Positions 25,656-34,708 are shown, numbered from the stretch's first letter. The stretch is DNA of 64,000 nt from Nonomuraea sp. PA05 (GCF_008086045.1 NZ_VSEY01000032.1:1-64000); one strand, 5' to 3'. Notes: generated from the sequence alone by a model not told the origin. Made by a program: numbers and translations.

Positions 25656-26627
25656 CTAGCGATCAGCTCGGGGGCAGGGCGGGGGCAGGGCGGGGTGCAG
25701 CAGCTCCCTGCGCCTGATCATCAGTTGCGAGTGCTCGGCCAGCAACTGGCGGTGGCGCGCCTTCAGGTACGCCCCCGTCTCGCGCACCCACCGCACCAGA
25801 TCCTTCACCTCGGCCCTGGTCTTCTCGATGCGCTGATGCTTGAGCACATCGCTGATGATGTTGTCGAAGAACGCGTCCACGAACCACCGCGTGTCCACCT
25901 TCGGCATCACCGGCCGGGCGGCGATTCCGGTGTCGGCCAGCTCGCGGGCGAAGACGTCCAAGGCTCGCTGGGCATGCCAGGCGGCCTTGTCGGCGCTGGT
26001 CAGCCTGTCGTGCTCGAAGGCGTCGGCGATCAGGCCGCCGCCGAGCACGTCGAAGGTGGAGGCGTCCCTGGCGGAGCCGAGAAAGCGCAGCACGACGCCG
26101 AGCGCCTCGTGCGCGCCCTGCCCCGCCTGGCGGGCCTCCTCGCACTCGCGCAGGTCCGCGCTCAACCGGTCGAGCGCGGCGCCGAGGTCGGCCAGCTCGC
26201 GCGCACCAGGGCCGCCGCCCCGGATGAGCTGCTGCTCCTTCTCGGCCAGCAGCCGGGCATACTCCCGGGACGCGGGGTCGAGCACGGCGAGCTCGGCGGC
26301 GGCCGCCGCCGCGTCGGCTTCGAGCTGCGCCAGCCGGGCCCGGTGACCGTCCACGCGTTGCCTGGCCACCACCGCCTCGGCGCGCTCGCGCTCCATCCGC
26401 TCCTCACGGTTGCCCAGCAGGCGGGCCAGGACGGCGGACAGCCCGCCCTCCAGCCGGGCGACGTCACGCTCCTCCTTGGCCAGCTCGGCCTCCAGCTCCT
26501 CCAAGGTGCTGCGGACGTCCTCGATCTGTTGCGCGGTGGTCTCACGCAGGCGCCGGACGTGCTCGGCGCGGTGCATTCTGGCGGCCGCCTCGCGCAGCCG
26601 ATCGTCAAGCCCGGAGAAGAGGGTCAC
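25656..26627 (-). CDS. Coiled-coil protein divergent from the RING/TerD gene
   Basis: The GTG at 26627 starts a 323-aa protein, almost wholly helical. Heptad-rich stretches run from residue 15 to about 180 (for example IEDVRSTLEELEAELAKEER and QLEADAAAAAAELAVLDP), then a globular helical tail with FDVLGGGLIADAFEHDRLTS and WFVDAFFDNIISDVLKHQRI. No signal peptide or membrane helix. I do not recognise a named family. Divergence from the RING plus TerD-like gene through a shared 260-base region suggests the two act together, possibly in a Ter-type stress response; this is inference. Confidence 0.75.
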   Translation of the reverse strand: MTLFSGLDDRLREAAARMHRAEHVRRLRETTAQQIEDVRSTLEELEAELAKEERDVARLEGGLSAVLARLLGNREERMERERAEAVVARQRVDGHRARLAQLEADAAAAAAELAVLDPASREYARLLAEKEQQLIRGGGPGARELADLGAALDRLSADLRECEEARQAGQGAHEALGVVLRFLGSARDASTFDVLGGGLIADAFEHDRLTSADKAAWHAQRALDVFARELADTGIAARPVMPKVDTRWFVDAFFDNIISDVLKHQRIEKTRAEVKDLVRWVRETGAYLKARHRQLLAEHSQLMIRRRELLHPALPPPCPRADR

Positions 26628-26808
26628 GCAATGACGACGAACGGGCCGGACCGGACGTTCCGGCGCGGCAGGCGCGCACGAGCGGCGGGCGGTCGCGCGA
26701 AGGTCACGGAAGGGCGCAAGGCGGAAATGTGCGGCATTTCCTGGGCCGAGCCAGTAAAGTGCCGATCAGACGGCTCCTGGGTGTGCTTCCTTCTCTTTCC
26801 TTTCCAGA

Positions 26809-26892
26809 ATGAACAGCGTGCCCGCTCTCCGTCACGAGCAGGCCGCGCGGATTCTCCCGCGCGGCCTTCGACGATTTCCGGGGGTGTGGTGA
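26809..26892 (+). promoter_or_regulatory. Leader with 11-bp hairpin and a 27-codon upstream ORF overlapping the RING gene
   Basis: An ATG at 26809 opens 27 codons ending in a TGA at 26890-26892, which overlaps the GTG start of the RING gene (GTGA). Inside the ORF, AGGCCGCGCGG (26840-26850) and CCGCGCGGCCT (26857-26867) form a perfect hairpin with a 6-base loop. Ribosome movement through the ORF would melt the hairpin. No ribosome site is visible for the ORF, so the leader-peptide reading is tentative; the hairpin is certain as sequence. Confidence 0.4.
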
Positions 26893-29609
26893 ACGGTTCC
26901 GGTGAGGTTCTGCTGCGACGCCGCAGGCTGGTCGCGCCCGGTTTGCTGGCCACCGGCCGCCGCCTGCCGCTGCCGGTCGGCAAGCTGCCCAGGAGGCTCG
27001 GCATGGTGCCGGCGGACGTGCCGTCGGGGGTCGCGGCGCTGGAGTTCGAGCTGCTGCAGCTCGGGTTCGTGGTGTCCGGGGAGCTGTACAGGGAGCTGTG
27101 CGGGCTGAGCGTGACGGACCTGACGATCGTGGGACGGCGGCTGCTGCACGGCCTGCGCGAGGAGCTGGGAGTCAACGACTCCCACGTCCCCCTGTTCCGG
27201 AAATTTCCGGAAAGCGTGCCTGCCGACACGACGAACTTCTACGTACGCCGCGTCTTCGCCCTGCTCCTCCAGAACCCACAGCGGCCCTGCGTGCTGTGCG
27301 GCGAGTCCGGCGTCGTGCACCCGGTCTCGCCATGCGCGCACCTCGTGTGCCGCACCTGCTGGGACGGCTCCGACTTCAGCGCCTGCCCGATCTGCCACCG
27401 CCGCATCGACCCAGACGACCCCTTCCTCGTCCCGTCGGAGCGCGAGATCACACCGACCAGGGACGCGGTGACGACCACCGTCCTGCTGCGGCTGTGCGCC
27501 GACCCGTCCGGCACGTGCCGCGAGCTGGCCGCGGAGCTGCTGGCGCGGCGCACGCCGATGCCGCCGCACGAGCGCGCCGACCTGGAGCGGCTGCTGGAGG
27601 ATCAGTGGCCGCGGTCGCTCTCGTGGCTGGCAGAGCCGATCCCGGTCAAGGAGACGCTCGCCGCCGTGGTGGCGTGGGCGCTGCGCAAGGGCGCGGACCA
27701 CGAGCTGCTCGACCGGCACACCGGCACCGCGACCGACGTGCTGCGCGTGCTGTACGCGCTGATGGACGCCGATCCAGGGTTGCGGGTCGCGCCCGAGCGC
27801 CGCCGGTCGCTGCCCAGGGCGGTGCGGCGGGCGGTGCTGGCGCGCCTGGACGCGCTGCCGTACCTGCTCGAAGACCTGCTGCGGTACCGCGAGCAGTGGA
27901 AGCACCTGGCCGAGGTGCTGCACCCGCACGAGCACCAGGCGCGCTTCCCCGAGGCGGCGCTGGCGTTCGCCGCGCTGCGCGGCACCCGGCTCGACCCCGC
28001 CACACCCTTCGGCCGCGCTCTGCTCGCCCGCGCCGACGGGCATCGTGACGTGGAGGTGCGGGACGGGCGGGTGCGGGTGCGGACGTTCGCGAGCCGGGTG
28101 GAGCAGGCGCTCGCCGAAGGACGTCACGCCGAGGCCACCGCCCTGCTGAGCCGCCGCCCCGGGGAGCTGTTGCGCCGGTTGTCCCATGTGCTGCGCCTGA
28201 CGTACGCGCCCGTCCCGTCAGGGCCGCCGCCGGTGCGGGTGATGGCGGGGACGGGGCAGAGGGTGAAGACCGGCGCCGCCCCGATGACGCCCGCCGTCGC
28301 GCCGGGGGAAGTCGCGCCACTGGGAGCACCCGGCGAGGCCTGGCCGCATGGCGAACACGGGTCTCCGGCGGCGCGCGGCGAGGCCGGGTTGCCGGAGGCG
28401 GCCGGGGTGGATCCGCTGGGTGTGCTGGAGAAGGCCGTGCGCGGCGTCGCGCCCGGGGTGCTGCTGGCCGTGCTCGGGCAGGTCAGGACACCGCCCGGCG
28501 GGGCGCGGCTGTTCCTGCCCAGGGGTGGCGCCGCACGCATGTGGACGGTCCCCGACAACCGGCCGGCGCTGCCCGACGAGGTGGTGCTGACCGCCGAACG
28601 CGTCCTGACCGAAGAGCTGCTGCGCCGGGCAGGCGAGCTGCCGTCGCTGCGCCGGGCGCTGCTGGACGAGGGGCTCGCCGACCTGGTCGCGCCCACGTCC
28701 GAACGGGCGGCGAGCGCGGCCCTGGTCCGGCTCGTCAGGGGCAGCGTCCAGCCCATCCCCAAGGCCGACCAGCTCCGCTTCTTCCTGCACTGGGCCGAGC
28801 CGCCGGGCACCCGGGTGGACCTGGACCTCTCGGTGGCCGTCTACGACGACGGCTGGAGGTTCGCGGGCCTGTGCGACTACACCCGGCTGCGGCTGGGCAA
28901 CAGCCTCACCCACTCCGGCGACCTGACCTCGGCCCCCGTGCCGCTCGGCGCGTCCGAGTTCATCGACGTGAACGTGCGCAACCTGCGGGCCCGCTATCTG
29001 GTGCCGGTCGTGTTCAGCTACAACGACGTGCCGTTCGACGAGCTCGTCCGCGGCTTCGCCGGCTTCATGGAGCGCCCGCGGGGCCTGTTCGACCCGGTGG
29101 CGGTGCGCCAGCGGTTCAATCTGGCGGGCACGGCGAAGATCCTGGTGCCGCTGGTGGCCGACCTCTGGACGCGGACGATGCGCTGGGCCGACCTCAACCT
29201 GTCGGCCGCCGGCTACGGCCACAACGTGGCGGGCAGCGCCGACGAGCTGGCCGCGCTGGGCGGGGCGCTGGAGAGCGCGTTCGAGCACCGGGTGACGATG
29301 TGGGAGGTCGGGTGCTGGCACGCCGCCGCCCGTGCCGCCGACGTCGTGGTGCGCCGCCGCGACGGCTCCCTGACCCGGTACGAGCGCCGTCCGGACGAGG
29401 GCGTGCCGGACTTCGCGGCCCGGCTCGCCGCCCGCGCCGACGCCCCCGCGTTCGACGGCCCGCTGGACGAGGTGGAGCTGGCCGCGCTGGTGTCGGGCGA
29501 CGTCGAGCTGCCGGGGGCGCAGGCGTACGCGCTGTACCCGTACGCCCTCGGCGAGGCCCGCCTGCTGGACGCGGCCGACCTGCTGTCCGGCCTGACCCCG
29601 GGCTCCTGA
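26889..29609 (+). CDS. MXAN_6230/SCO0854-family protein: RING finger plus TerD-like domain
   Basis: The GTG at 26889 (another GTG is one codon upstream) gives a 906-aa protein. Residues about 134-175 are a full C3HC4 RING finger: CVLC, then CAHLVCRTC, then CPIC. RING domains usually act in ubiquitin transfer and are rare in bacteria. Residues about 625-720 resemble TerD (HWAEPPGTRVDLDLSVAVYD, then SGDLTSAPVP and FIDVNVRNL), the tellurite-resistance fold that binds calcium. Between them lies a helical region. The SCO0854/MXAN_6230 family name is recalled from knowledge; its function is not established. It is divergent from a coiled-coil gene and preceded by an unusual leader. Confidence 0.85.
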   Translation: MNGSGEVLLRRRRLVAPGLLATGRRLPLPVGKLPRRLGMVPADVPSGVAALEFELLQLGFVVSGELYRELCGLSVTDLTIVGRRLLHGLREELGVNDSHVPLFRKFPESVPADTTNFYVRRVFALLLQNPQRPCVLCGESGVVHPVSPCAHLVCRTCWDGSDFSACPICHRRIDPDDPFLVPSEREITPTRDAVTTTVLLRLCADPSGTCRELAAELLARRTPMPPHERADLERLLEDQWPRSLSWLAEPIPVKETLAAVVAWALRKGADHELLDRHTGTATDVLRVLYALMDADPGLRVAPERRRSLPRAVRRAVLARLDALPYLLEDLLRYREQWKHLAEVLHPHEHQARFPEAALAFAALRGTRLDPATPFGRALLARADGHRDVEVRDGRVRVRTFASRVEQALAEGRHAEATALLSRRPGELLRRLSHVLRLTYAPVPSGPPPVRVMAGTGQRVKTGAAPMTPAVAPGEVAPLGAPGEAWPHGEHGSPAARGEAGLPEAAGVDPLGVLEKAVRGVAPGVLLAVLGQVRTPPGGARLFLPRGGAARMWTVPDNRPALPDEVVLTAERVLTEELLRRAGELPSLRRALLDEGLADLVAPTSERAASAALVRLVRGSVQPIPKADQLRFFLHWAEPPGTRVDLDLSVAVYDDGWRFAGLCDYTRLRLGNSLTHSGDLTSAPVPLGASEFIDVNVRNLRARYLVPVVFSYNDVPFDELVRGFAGFMERPRGLFDPVAVRQRFNLAGTAKILVPLVADLWTRTMRWADLNLSAAGYGHNVAGSADELAALGGALESAFEHRVTMWEVGCWHAAARAADVVVRRRDGSLTRYERRPDEGVPDFAARLAARADAPAFDGPLDEVELAALVSGDVELPGAQAYALYPYALGEARLLDAADLLSGLTPGS

Positions 29610-29661
29610 GAGCAGGCGGATCGTCAGCGCGCCCGGCCCGCACCCCGTCGCCGCGTGCTCA

Positions 29662-30966
29662 CTACCGGCGATCGGTGCGACCGGCCAGCCAGCGCGCCAT
29701 CGCGCGGACGCCGTGGCCGATCGCCCGCTCATCCGGGGAGAAGGCGCCGAAGTGCGGAAAACTCGTCTCGGCGGGGGCTCCGGGTGCGCGGACGCCGAGG
29801 AACGTGTACGTGCCGGGGAGCAGATCCAGGAACAGCCCGAAATCCTCCCCGCTGAACGGGACGGCGGCATGCAGCGTGTGCACCCGGTCGCGCCCTGCGT
29901 CCTGCCGGAGGAATCGCTCGATCTGCCGGCCTTCCCGTTCGGGGCAGATCATGGCGGGGAACGGGTCGTCCGGGAACACCGCGGTCGCGCCGTGCGCCTG
30001 GGCGAGCCGGCCGACGTCCGCACGGACCTGCACGTACCGCTCTTCCGGCCAGCAGCGGTAGGACACCTGGACCTCGGCCTGACCTCCGGCGTCCGACGCC
30101 TGGGCCAGCATGAAGACGAACGTGCTCAGCGGGCCGTCCGGGGTCTGCACGTCGGCCATGAGCTGTTCGAGCTGCTCGGGAGTGGCCGGAGGGGACACCG
30201 TGCCGAGCGCGCCGAGATCGGTTTCGAGTCGCCGCGCCCGCTCCATCGCGTCGGGACCGGTGAGCGTGATGACGCCGTGGTCCTGGCCGGGATACCCGTA
30301 CCCGGGCGTGACGGCGAACTCGCCGACCGGGTAGGGGCCGCAGTGCAGGGCATGGATCTCCACCGGCCGGACGCGGGCGAACACGCCGTCGCCGAGCATC
30401 GCCGCGGCGCCGGAGAGCGACTCCTCGGCGGGCTGGAAGACGAACATCACCGCGCCGGCGAGCCGGTCGCGCAGGCACGCCAGCACCTCCGCCACCCCCA
30501 CGCCCACGGCCGTGTGCACGTCGTGCCCGCACAAGTGGGCGACTTGCCCGTCTCCTCCCCACTGGTCACCCGGCGGCACCGCGTCCATGTCCGCGCGATA
30601 GGCCACCGTACGGCCGTGACGGGCGCCTTCGAGCACCCCGACCACCCCGTGCCCGCCGACGCCCGTGGTGACGTCGAGACCGGCCGCGCGCAGCCGCCGC
30701 GCGACCACCGCGGCGGTCCGCCGTTCCTGCCCCGGGAGCTCGGGGTTGCGGTGCAGGTCACGGCGTAACGCGATCAGGTCCCTGTCGAGCCGAGACGCGA
30801 CGGCGTCCACCGGATCCCCTTTTCCTGGCACGTCATGGGCCTGCGCCGCCCAGGCCGGCCCCAGTCCGCCTCCCGCCACGCCGGCCATGCCGGCCATGGC
30901 GCCACCCAGTACGGCGCGCCGGCTGACGGCGCGGTTCGCTGAACTCGGCACGGCTCCTCCAGCCAT
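29662..30966 (-). CDS. Tat-exported M20-family amidohydrolase
   Basis: A 434-aa protein from the ATG at 30966; other in-frame starts lie up to 31035 and none has a strong ribosome site. The N-terminus SRRAVLGGAMAGMAGVAGGG is a Tat signal. The M20 metal site is visible: LCGHDVHTAVG, FQPAEES and ALHCGP, plus a late histidine in SFPHFGAF. The dimerisation insert is present. The family removes acyl groups from amino acids or cleaves dipeptides and amides. Export by Tat means it folds, probably with metals, inside the cell. It is divergent from the first P450 gene and could feed the importers next door, but no shared regulation is proven. Confidence 0.85.
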   Translation of the reverse strand: MAGGAVPSSANRAVSRRAVLGGAMAGMAGVAGGGLGPAWAAQAHDVPGKGDPVDAVASRLDRDLIALRRDLHRNPELPGQERRTAAVVARRLRAAGLDVTTGVGGHGVVGVLEGARHGRTVAYRADMDAVPPGDQWGGDGQVAHLCGHDVHTAVGVGVAEVLACLRDRLAGAVMFVFQPAEESLSGAAAMLGDGVFARVRPVEIHALHCGPYPVGEFAVTPGYGYPGQDHGVITLTGPDAMERARRLETDLGALGTVSPPATPEQLEQLMADVQTPDGPLSTFVFMLAQASDAGGQAEVQVSYRCWPEERYVQVRADVGRLAQAHGATAVFPDDPFPAMICPEREGRQIERFLRQDAGRDRVHTLHAAVPFSGEDFGLFLDLLPGTYTFLGVRAPGAPAETSFPHFGAFSPDERAIGHGVRAMARWLAGRTDRR

Positions 30967-31079
30967 CCGAGGAAGTCTGTCGACACCGACCATGCCGCAC
31001 TGGCCGGCGGGGCGCATTGCAGCCCACCCGCCCATCGGTGGTGGGGTGTTCCCTACCTTGTGGCGCTCGTGCAGTGAGA

Positions 31080-31109
31080 TTGACGTACGTAACTATAAAT
31101 GTCTAATGT
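31080..31109 (+). promoter_or_regulatory. Promoter of the P450 pair
   Basis: TTGACG (31080-31085), an 18-base spacer and TAATGT (31104-31109) form a good promoter about 45 bases before the P450 start. ACGTACGT (31083-31090), a palindrome, overlaps the -35 box and could be an operator. The surrounding 70 bases are AT-rich. Confidence 0.5.
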
Positions 31110-31154
31110 CTGAGAAGTCTCTGTTGACCCTGTGAGCGCAGAGGAAGGGTGCTG

Positions 31155-32378
31155 ATGACCACGCCGCCCCAGGACACCGACCCCGGCCGTGACCTCACCC
31201 ACGACTTCGACCCCCGCGCGCCCGAGACCTTCACCAGCGCCCACGAGCACTACAAGGAGCTGCGCTCGTCGTGCCCGGTCGCGCACAGCACGACCTACGA
31301 CGGCGGGTTCTGGGCGCTGTTCCGCTACGAGGACGTCAAGCGCGTCCTCGACGGCCGCGACCTGTTCACCACGTCGGTGCAGAACACGGTGCCGAGGTTC
31401 GCGTTCACGGGCCGCCGCCCGCCGTTGCACTTCGACCCGCCGGAGCACACGGCCTACCGCCGGGTCATCAACCGCTTCTTCACCCGCGACAGGATGAGCG
31501 CCCTGGAGCCGCGCGTGCGCGAGTGCGCCGTGCGGCTGCTGCGGCCTCTGGTCGAGGCCGGCGAGGGGGACGTCTCGGTCGCCTACGCGCAGAAGTTCCC
31601 GGCGCATGTGTTCGCGGCGTTCTTCAATCTGCCGAACCATCTGGCAGAGCTGATCAAGGAGATCAGCGCCTCATATGTAGCAGCTATTCAGCTTGTCGAC
31701 ACAGATAGCGTCGTACGTCTGAGCCGCCGCCTGTACGAGATCGCGCAGGCGGTGATCGACGAGCGGCGCGCGCACCCGCTGGACCCGCGTCACGACCTCA
31801 CCAGCGCCCTCATGACGGCCGAGTACGAGGGTGAGCCGCTGCCGCCCGACATGGTGCTGGGCTGCGTCCGGCAGTTGCTGGTGACCGGGATGGTGGCGCC
31901 CAGCGTGTTCATCGGCAACATGTTCGTGCACCTGAGCGGCGATCCGGCCCTCGCCGGCCTGCTGCGCGCCGACCCGTCCCGCATCCCCGCGGCGGTCGAG
32001 GAGTTCCTGCGGCTGTACGGTCCTTACCGGGGCATGGCCAGGACGGCGCGGCAGGACGTGGTGTTCGGCGGCAGGCTGATCAAGGCGGGCGAGCCGATCG
32101 CGCTGGTGTACACCTCCGCCAACCGCGACGAGCGGATCTTCCCCGACGGTGAGACGTTCCGGTTCGACCGCCCGAACCTGGCCAGGCACCTGGCCTTCGG
32201 CGGCGGCGTGCACACCTGCCCCGGCGCGCCGCTGGCCCGCATGATGCTGGTCACGACGCTGGAGGAGGCGCTGGCGCGGACGTCGGCGTTCGAGGTGAGC
32301 GGCGAGATCAGGATGGCGAGCTGGGCCGAGTGGGGCACCAACTCCGTGCCGATGCGCTTCACGGCGGCGGCCCGATGA
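31155..32378 (+). CDS. Cytochrome P450 (first of a coupled pair)
   Basis: A 407-aa bacterial P450. The heme-binding loop is FGGGVHTCPG, the ExxR motif is in EEFLRLYGP, and the K'-helix region reads SANRDERIFPDGETFRFDRP. The I-helix, normally (A/G)Gx(D/E)T, reads TGMVAPSVF: the acid is Val and the threonine Ala. Such enzymes often do unusual or substrate-assisted chemistry. GAGGAAGG lies 6 bases before the ATG at 31155. Codons around 31666-31715 (SYVAAIQLVDTDSVV) use rare A/T-ending codons. Its stop overlaps the start of the second P450 (ATGA). No ferredoxin or reductase is encoded nearby. Confidence 0.9.
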   Translation: MTTPPQDTDPGRDLTHDFDPRAPETFTSAHEHYKELRSSCPVAHSTTYDGGFWALFRYEDVKRVLDGRDLFTTSVQNTVPRFAFTGRRPPLHFDPPEHTAYRRVINRFFTRDRMSALEPRVRECAVRLLRPLVEAGEGDVSVAYAQKFPAHVFAAFFNLPNHLAELIKEISASYVAAIQLVDTDSVVRLSRRLYEIAQAVIDERRAHPLDPRHDLTSALMTAEYEGEPLPPDMVLGCVRQLLVTGMVAPSVFIGNMFVHLSGDPALAGLLRADPSRIPAAVEEFLRLYGPYRGMARTARQDVVFGGRLIKAGEPIALVYTSANRDERIFPDGETFRFDRPNLARHLAFGGGVHTCPGAPLARMMLVTTLEEALARTSAFEVSGEIRMASWAEWGTNSVPMRFTAAAR

Positions 32379-33598
32379 CGGAGCTTCCCGGCCCCGACCC
32401 CCACCCCGACGCCGGCCTTGACCCCGGCGACGATTTCGATCCCGACGAGGCCGGCTCGCCCGAGGAGAGCCTGGAGGCGTACGCCCGGCTGCGGGCCTCC
32501 TGCCCCGTGGCCCGCAGCGGCAGGTACGGCGGCTTCTGGGCGCTGACCCGCTACGCCGACGTGGCCGCCGCCGCGGGTGACCCCGTGACGTTCATCTCCA
32601 GCGTCCGGGCCGTCGTGCCCAGCGACCCGCGCGGCCTGCGCCGCCCGCCGCTCAACTACGACGCGCCCGCCCACACGCCGTACCGCAGGGCTCTGGACCG
32701 CACCCTCCAGCGGGCCAGGGTCGCCCGCCTGGAGCCGCGGCTGCGCGAGCATGCCGCACGCGAGCTGACCCCGCTCCTGGAACGCGGCGGCGGCGACGTC
32801 GCGCAGGAGTTCGGCGCCCAGTTCCCCGCCTGGGTCACCACCGAGTGGCTGAACCTCGATCCGGAACTCGCCCCCGAGCTGGCCGTCACCGCCGCGCGCT
32901 GGGTGCGGGCCTGGCGTTCCCTGGACCGGGACGTGGTCAACGAGACCAGCGAGCGCATGTACGCCATGGCCCGCGACCTGGTCCGCGACCGGCGCCTGCG
33001 CCCGCGTCCGGTCGAGGAGGACCCGGCCAGCTCGCTGCTGGCCGAACGCCCGGAAGGGCGGCCCCTGGAGGAGGAGCACATCGTCGGCGCGCTGCGGCAG
33101 TGCCTGGTCGTGGGCATGGTCGCGCCGCCCATCCTGCTCGGCTCCATCTGCGTGCACCTGTCGCGGCATCAGGAGCTGCAGGCCGAGCTGCGCGCCCGCC
33201 CCGAGCTGCTGCCTGCCGCGCTGGAGGAGTTCCTGCGGCTGTACACGCCCTACCGGGGCTTCGCCCGCACCGTCAGCGGGGAGATCGAGTTGCACGGGCG
33301 GCTGGTCCGCCCAGGCGAGCCGGTGACGCTCGTCTACGCCTCGGCCAACCGGGACGCCGCGGTCTTCCCCGACCCGGACACGTTCGACCTGGGACGCCCC
33401 AACATCGCCGCGCACCTGGCCTTCGGCCGCGGCAGGCACGCCTGCGCGGGCATGCCGCTGGCCCGGCTGTCGATGCGGATCGCGCTGGAGGAGCTGCTGC
33501 GGCGCGCGTCGGCGATCGAGGTGAGCGGGCCGATCGAGAGCGCGCGCATGCCCGAGATCGGCGCGGTCTCGGTTCCGGTACGGCTGCGGCCCGCCTGA
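32375..33598 (+). CDS. Cytochrome P450 (second of a coupled pair)
   Basis: A 407-aa paralogue of the upstream P450, same length and overlapping it by 4 bases. Heme loop FGRGRHACAG; ExxR in EEFLRLYTP; ANRDAAVFPDPDTFDLGRPN. The I-helix reads VVGMVAPPILLG, again without the acid/threonine pair, so the change predates the duplication. The pair may act sequentially or as a heterodimer on the same substrate. The neighbouring PaaX gene has its own promoter. It is probably cytosolic and needs electron donors from elsewhere in the genome. Confidence 0.9.
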   Translation: MTELPGPDPHPDAGLDPGDDFDPDEAGSPEESLEAYARLRASCPVARSGRYGGFWALTRYADVAAAAGDPVTFISSVRAVVPSDPRGLRRPPLNYDAPAHTPYRRALDRTLQRARVARLEPRLREHAARELTPLLERGGGDVAQEFGAQFPAWVTTEWLNLDPELAPELAVTAARWVRAWRSLDRDVVNETSERMYAMARDLVRDRRLRPRPVEEDPASSLLAERPEGRPLEEEHIVGALRQCLVVGMVAPPILLGSICVHLSRHQELQAELRARPELLPAALEEFLRLYTPYRGFARTVSGEIELHGRLVRPGEPVTLVYASANRDAAVFPDPDTFDLGRPNIAAHLAFGRGRHACAGMPLARLSMRIALEELLRRASAIEVSGPIESARMPEIGAVSVPVRLRPA

Positions 33599-33644
33599 GA
33601 ACGCACGACGAATCGATTGCATGGGTATGCGGAAGCGTAATGCT

Positions 33645-33650
33645 TATACT
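33645..33650 (+). promoter_or_regulatory. -10 box of the first PaaX gene
   Basis: TATACT ends 6 bases before a GTG at 33657, a leaderless layout. The same box with nearly the same spacing is found at the second PaaX gene (54407). Confidence 0.5.
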
Positions 33651-33656
33651 CCTACA

Positions 33657-34580
33657 GTGACTGACGGCGCGTGGGCCGACGCGGGTGACGTCGATCTTCC
33701 CCGCTTCCAGGCGGGCGCGCCCCCGCAACACCTGATCACGACGCTGCTGGGCGACTACTGGATCAGCCGGTCCGAGCAGTTGCCGTCGGCGGCGCTGGTG
33801 CGGCTGGCAGGGGAGTTCGGCGTGTCCGCCGTGGCCGCCAGGGCCGCGCTGTCGCGGCTGGCCCGCAGGGAGCTGCTGGAGTCGTCCAAAGTGGGGCGGC
33901 GCACCTACTACCGGCTGACCGATCGGGCCGCCGACGTGCTGGAGGACGGACGGAAGCGGATCATGTCCTTCGGCCTGGCCCAGGGCGCCTGGGACGGCAC
34001 GTGGGTGGTGGCCGCGTTCTCCGTCTCCGAGGAGCAGCGCGACCTGCGTCACGCGCTGCGCTCCCGGCTGCGCTGGCTCGGCTTCGCCCCGCTGTACGAC
34101 GGCTTGTGGGTCTCGCCCACCGCCGAGGCCGATGCCGCGGCCGCGGTGCTCACGGAGCTGGGGGTGCCCGTCGCCACCGTGTTCCTGGCCCGCGCGCTGG
34201 ACCTTCCCGGCTTCCGGGCGCCGCAGGAGGCGTGGGACTTCGACCAGCTCCGCCGTACCTACGAGGACTTCGCGGCGCAGTACGCGCCGCTGCTGACCCG
34301 CGTGCGCAACGGCACCGTGGGCGCGTCGGAGGCCCTGGTGGCGCGTACGGGGATCATGGACACCTGGCGCACGTTCCCCAACCACGACCCCGACCTGCCC
34401 GCCGAGCTGCTGCCCGGCGGCTGGCCCAGGAGCGCGGCCAGGGACGTGTTCGTCGAGATCTACGACACCCTCGGCCCGCTCGCCGAGTTCCGCGTCAAGC
34501 AGATCGTCGGCGAGTTCGAGCCGGCCCTGGCCGAGCTGGTGGCGCACCACCGCACCGGCCTGCCGCTCGCCCCTCGCTGA
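33657..34580 (+). CDS. PaaX-family transcriptional regulator
   Basis: A 307-aa protein from the GTG at 33657 (an ATG at 33621 would place the start upstream of the -10 box). The N-terminal winged helix is LPSAALVRLAGEFGVSAVAA and then RAALSRLARRELLESS; a Cas2-like middle domain (TWVVAAFSVSEEQRDLRHAL) and a C-terminal domain (TWRTFPNHDPDLPAELLPGG) follow. PaaX represses phenylacetate catabolism and is typically released by an aryl-CoA; homologues control other CoA-linked pathways. It sits between the P450 pair and the ABC/CapA/CoA-transferase operon, so it likely controls one or both. Confidence 0.9.
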   Translation: MTDGAWADAGDVDLPRFQAGAPPQHLITTLLGDYWISRSEQLPSAALVRLAGEFGVSAVAARAALSRLARRELLESSKVGRRTYYRLTDRAADVLEDGRKRIMSFGLAQGAWDGTWVVAAFSVSEEQRDLRHALRSRLRWLGFAPLYDGLWVSPTAEADAAAAVLTELGVPVATVFLARALDLPGFRAPQEAWDFDQLRRTYEDFAAQYAPLLTRVRNGTVGASEALVARTGIMDTWRTFPNHDPDLPAELLPGGWPRSAARDVFVEIYDTLGPLAEFRVKQIVGEFEPALAELVAHHRTGLPLAPR

Positions 34581-34708
34581 TCTCCCCGGCCACGCGCCGC
34601 CTCCCTTTCGCACCGCGACCCCTTGACATGAGTGCAGTCGTAGATGTGACATTTAAACCGTCGATCGCAACCAAACCTGCATCATTGGCGGGTCGCGGGA
34701 GGACCATC

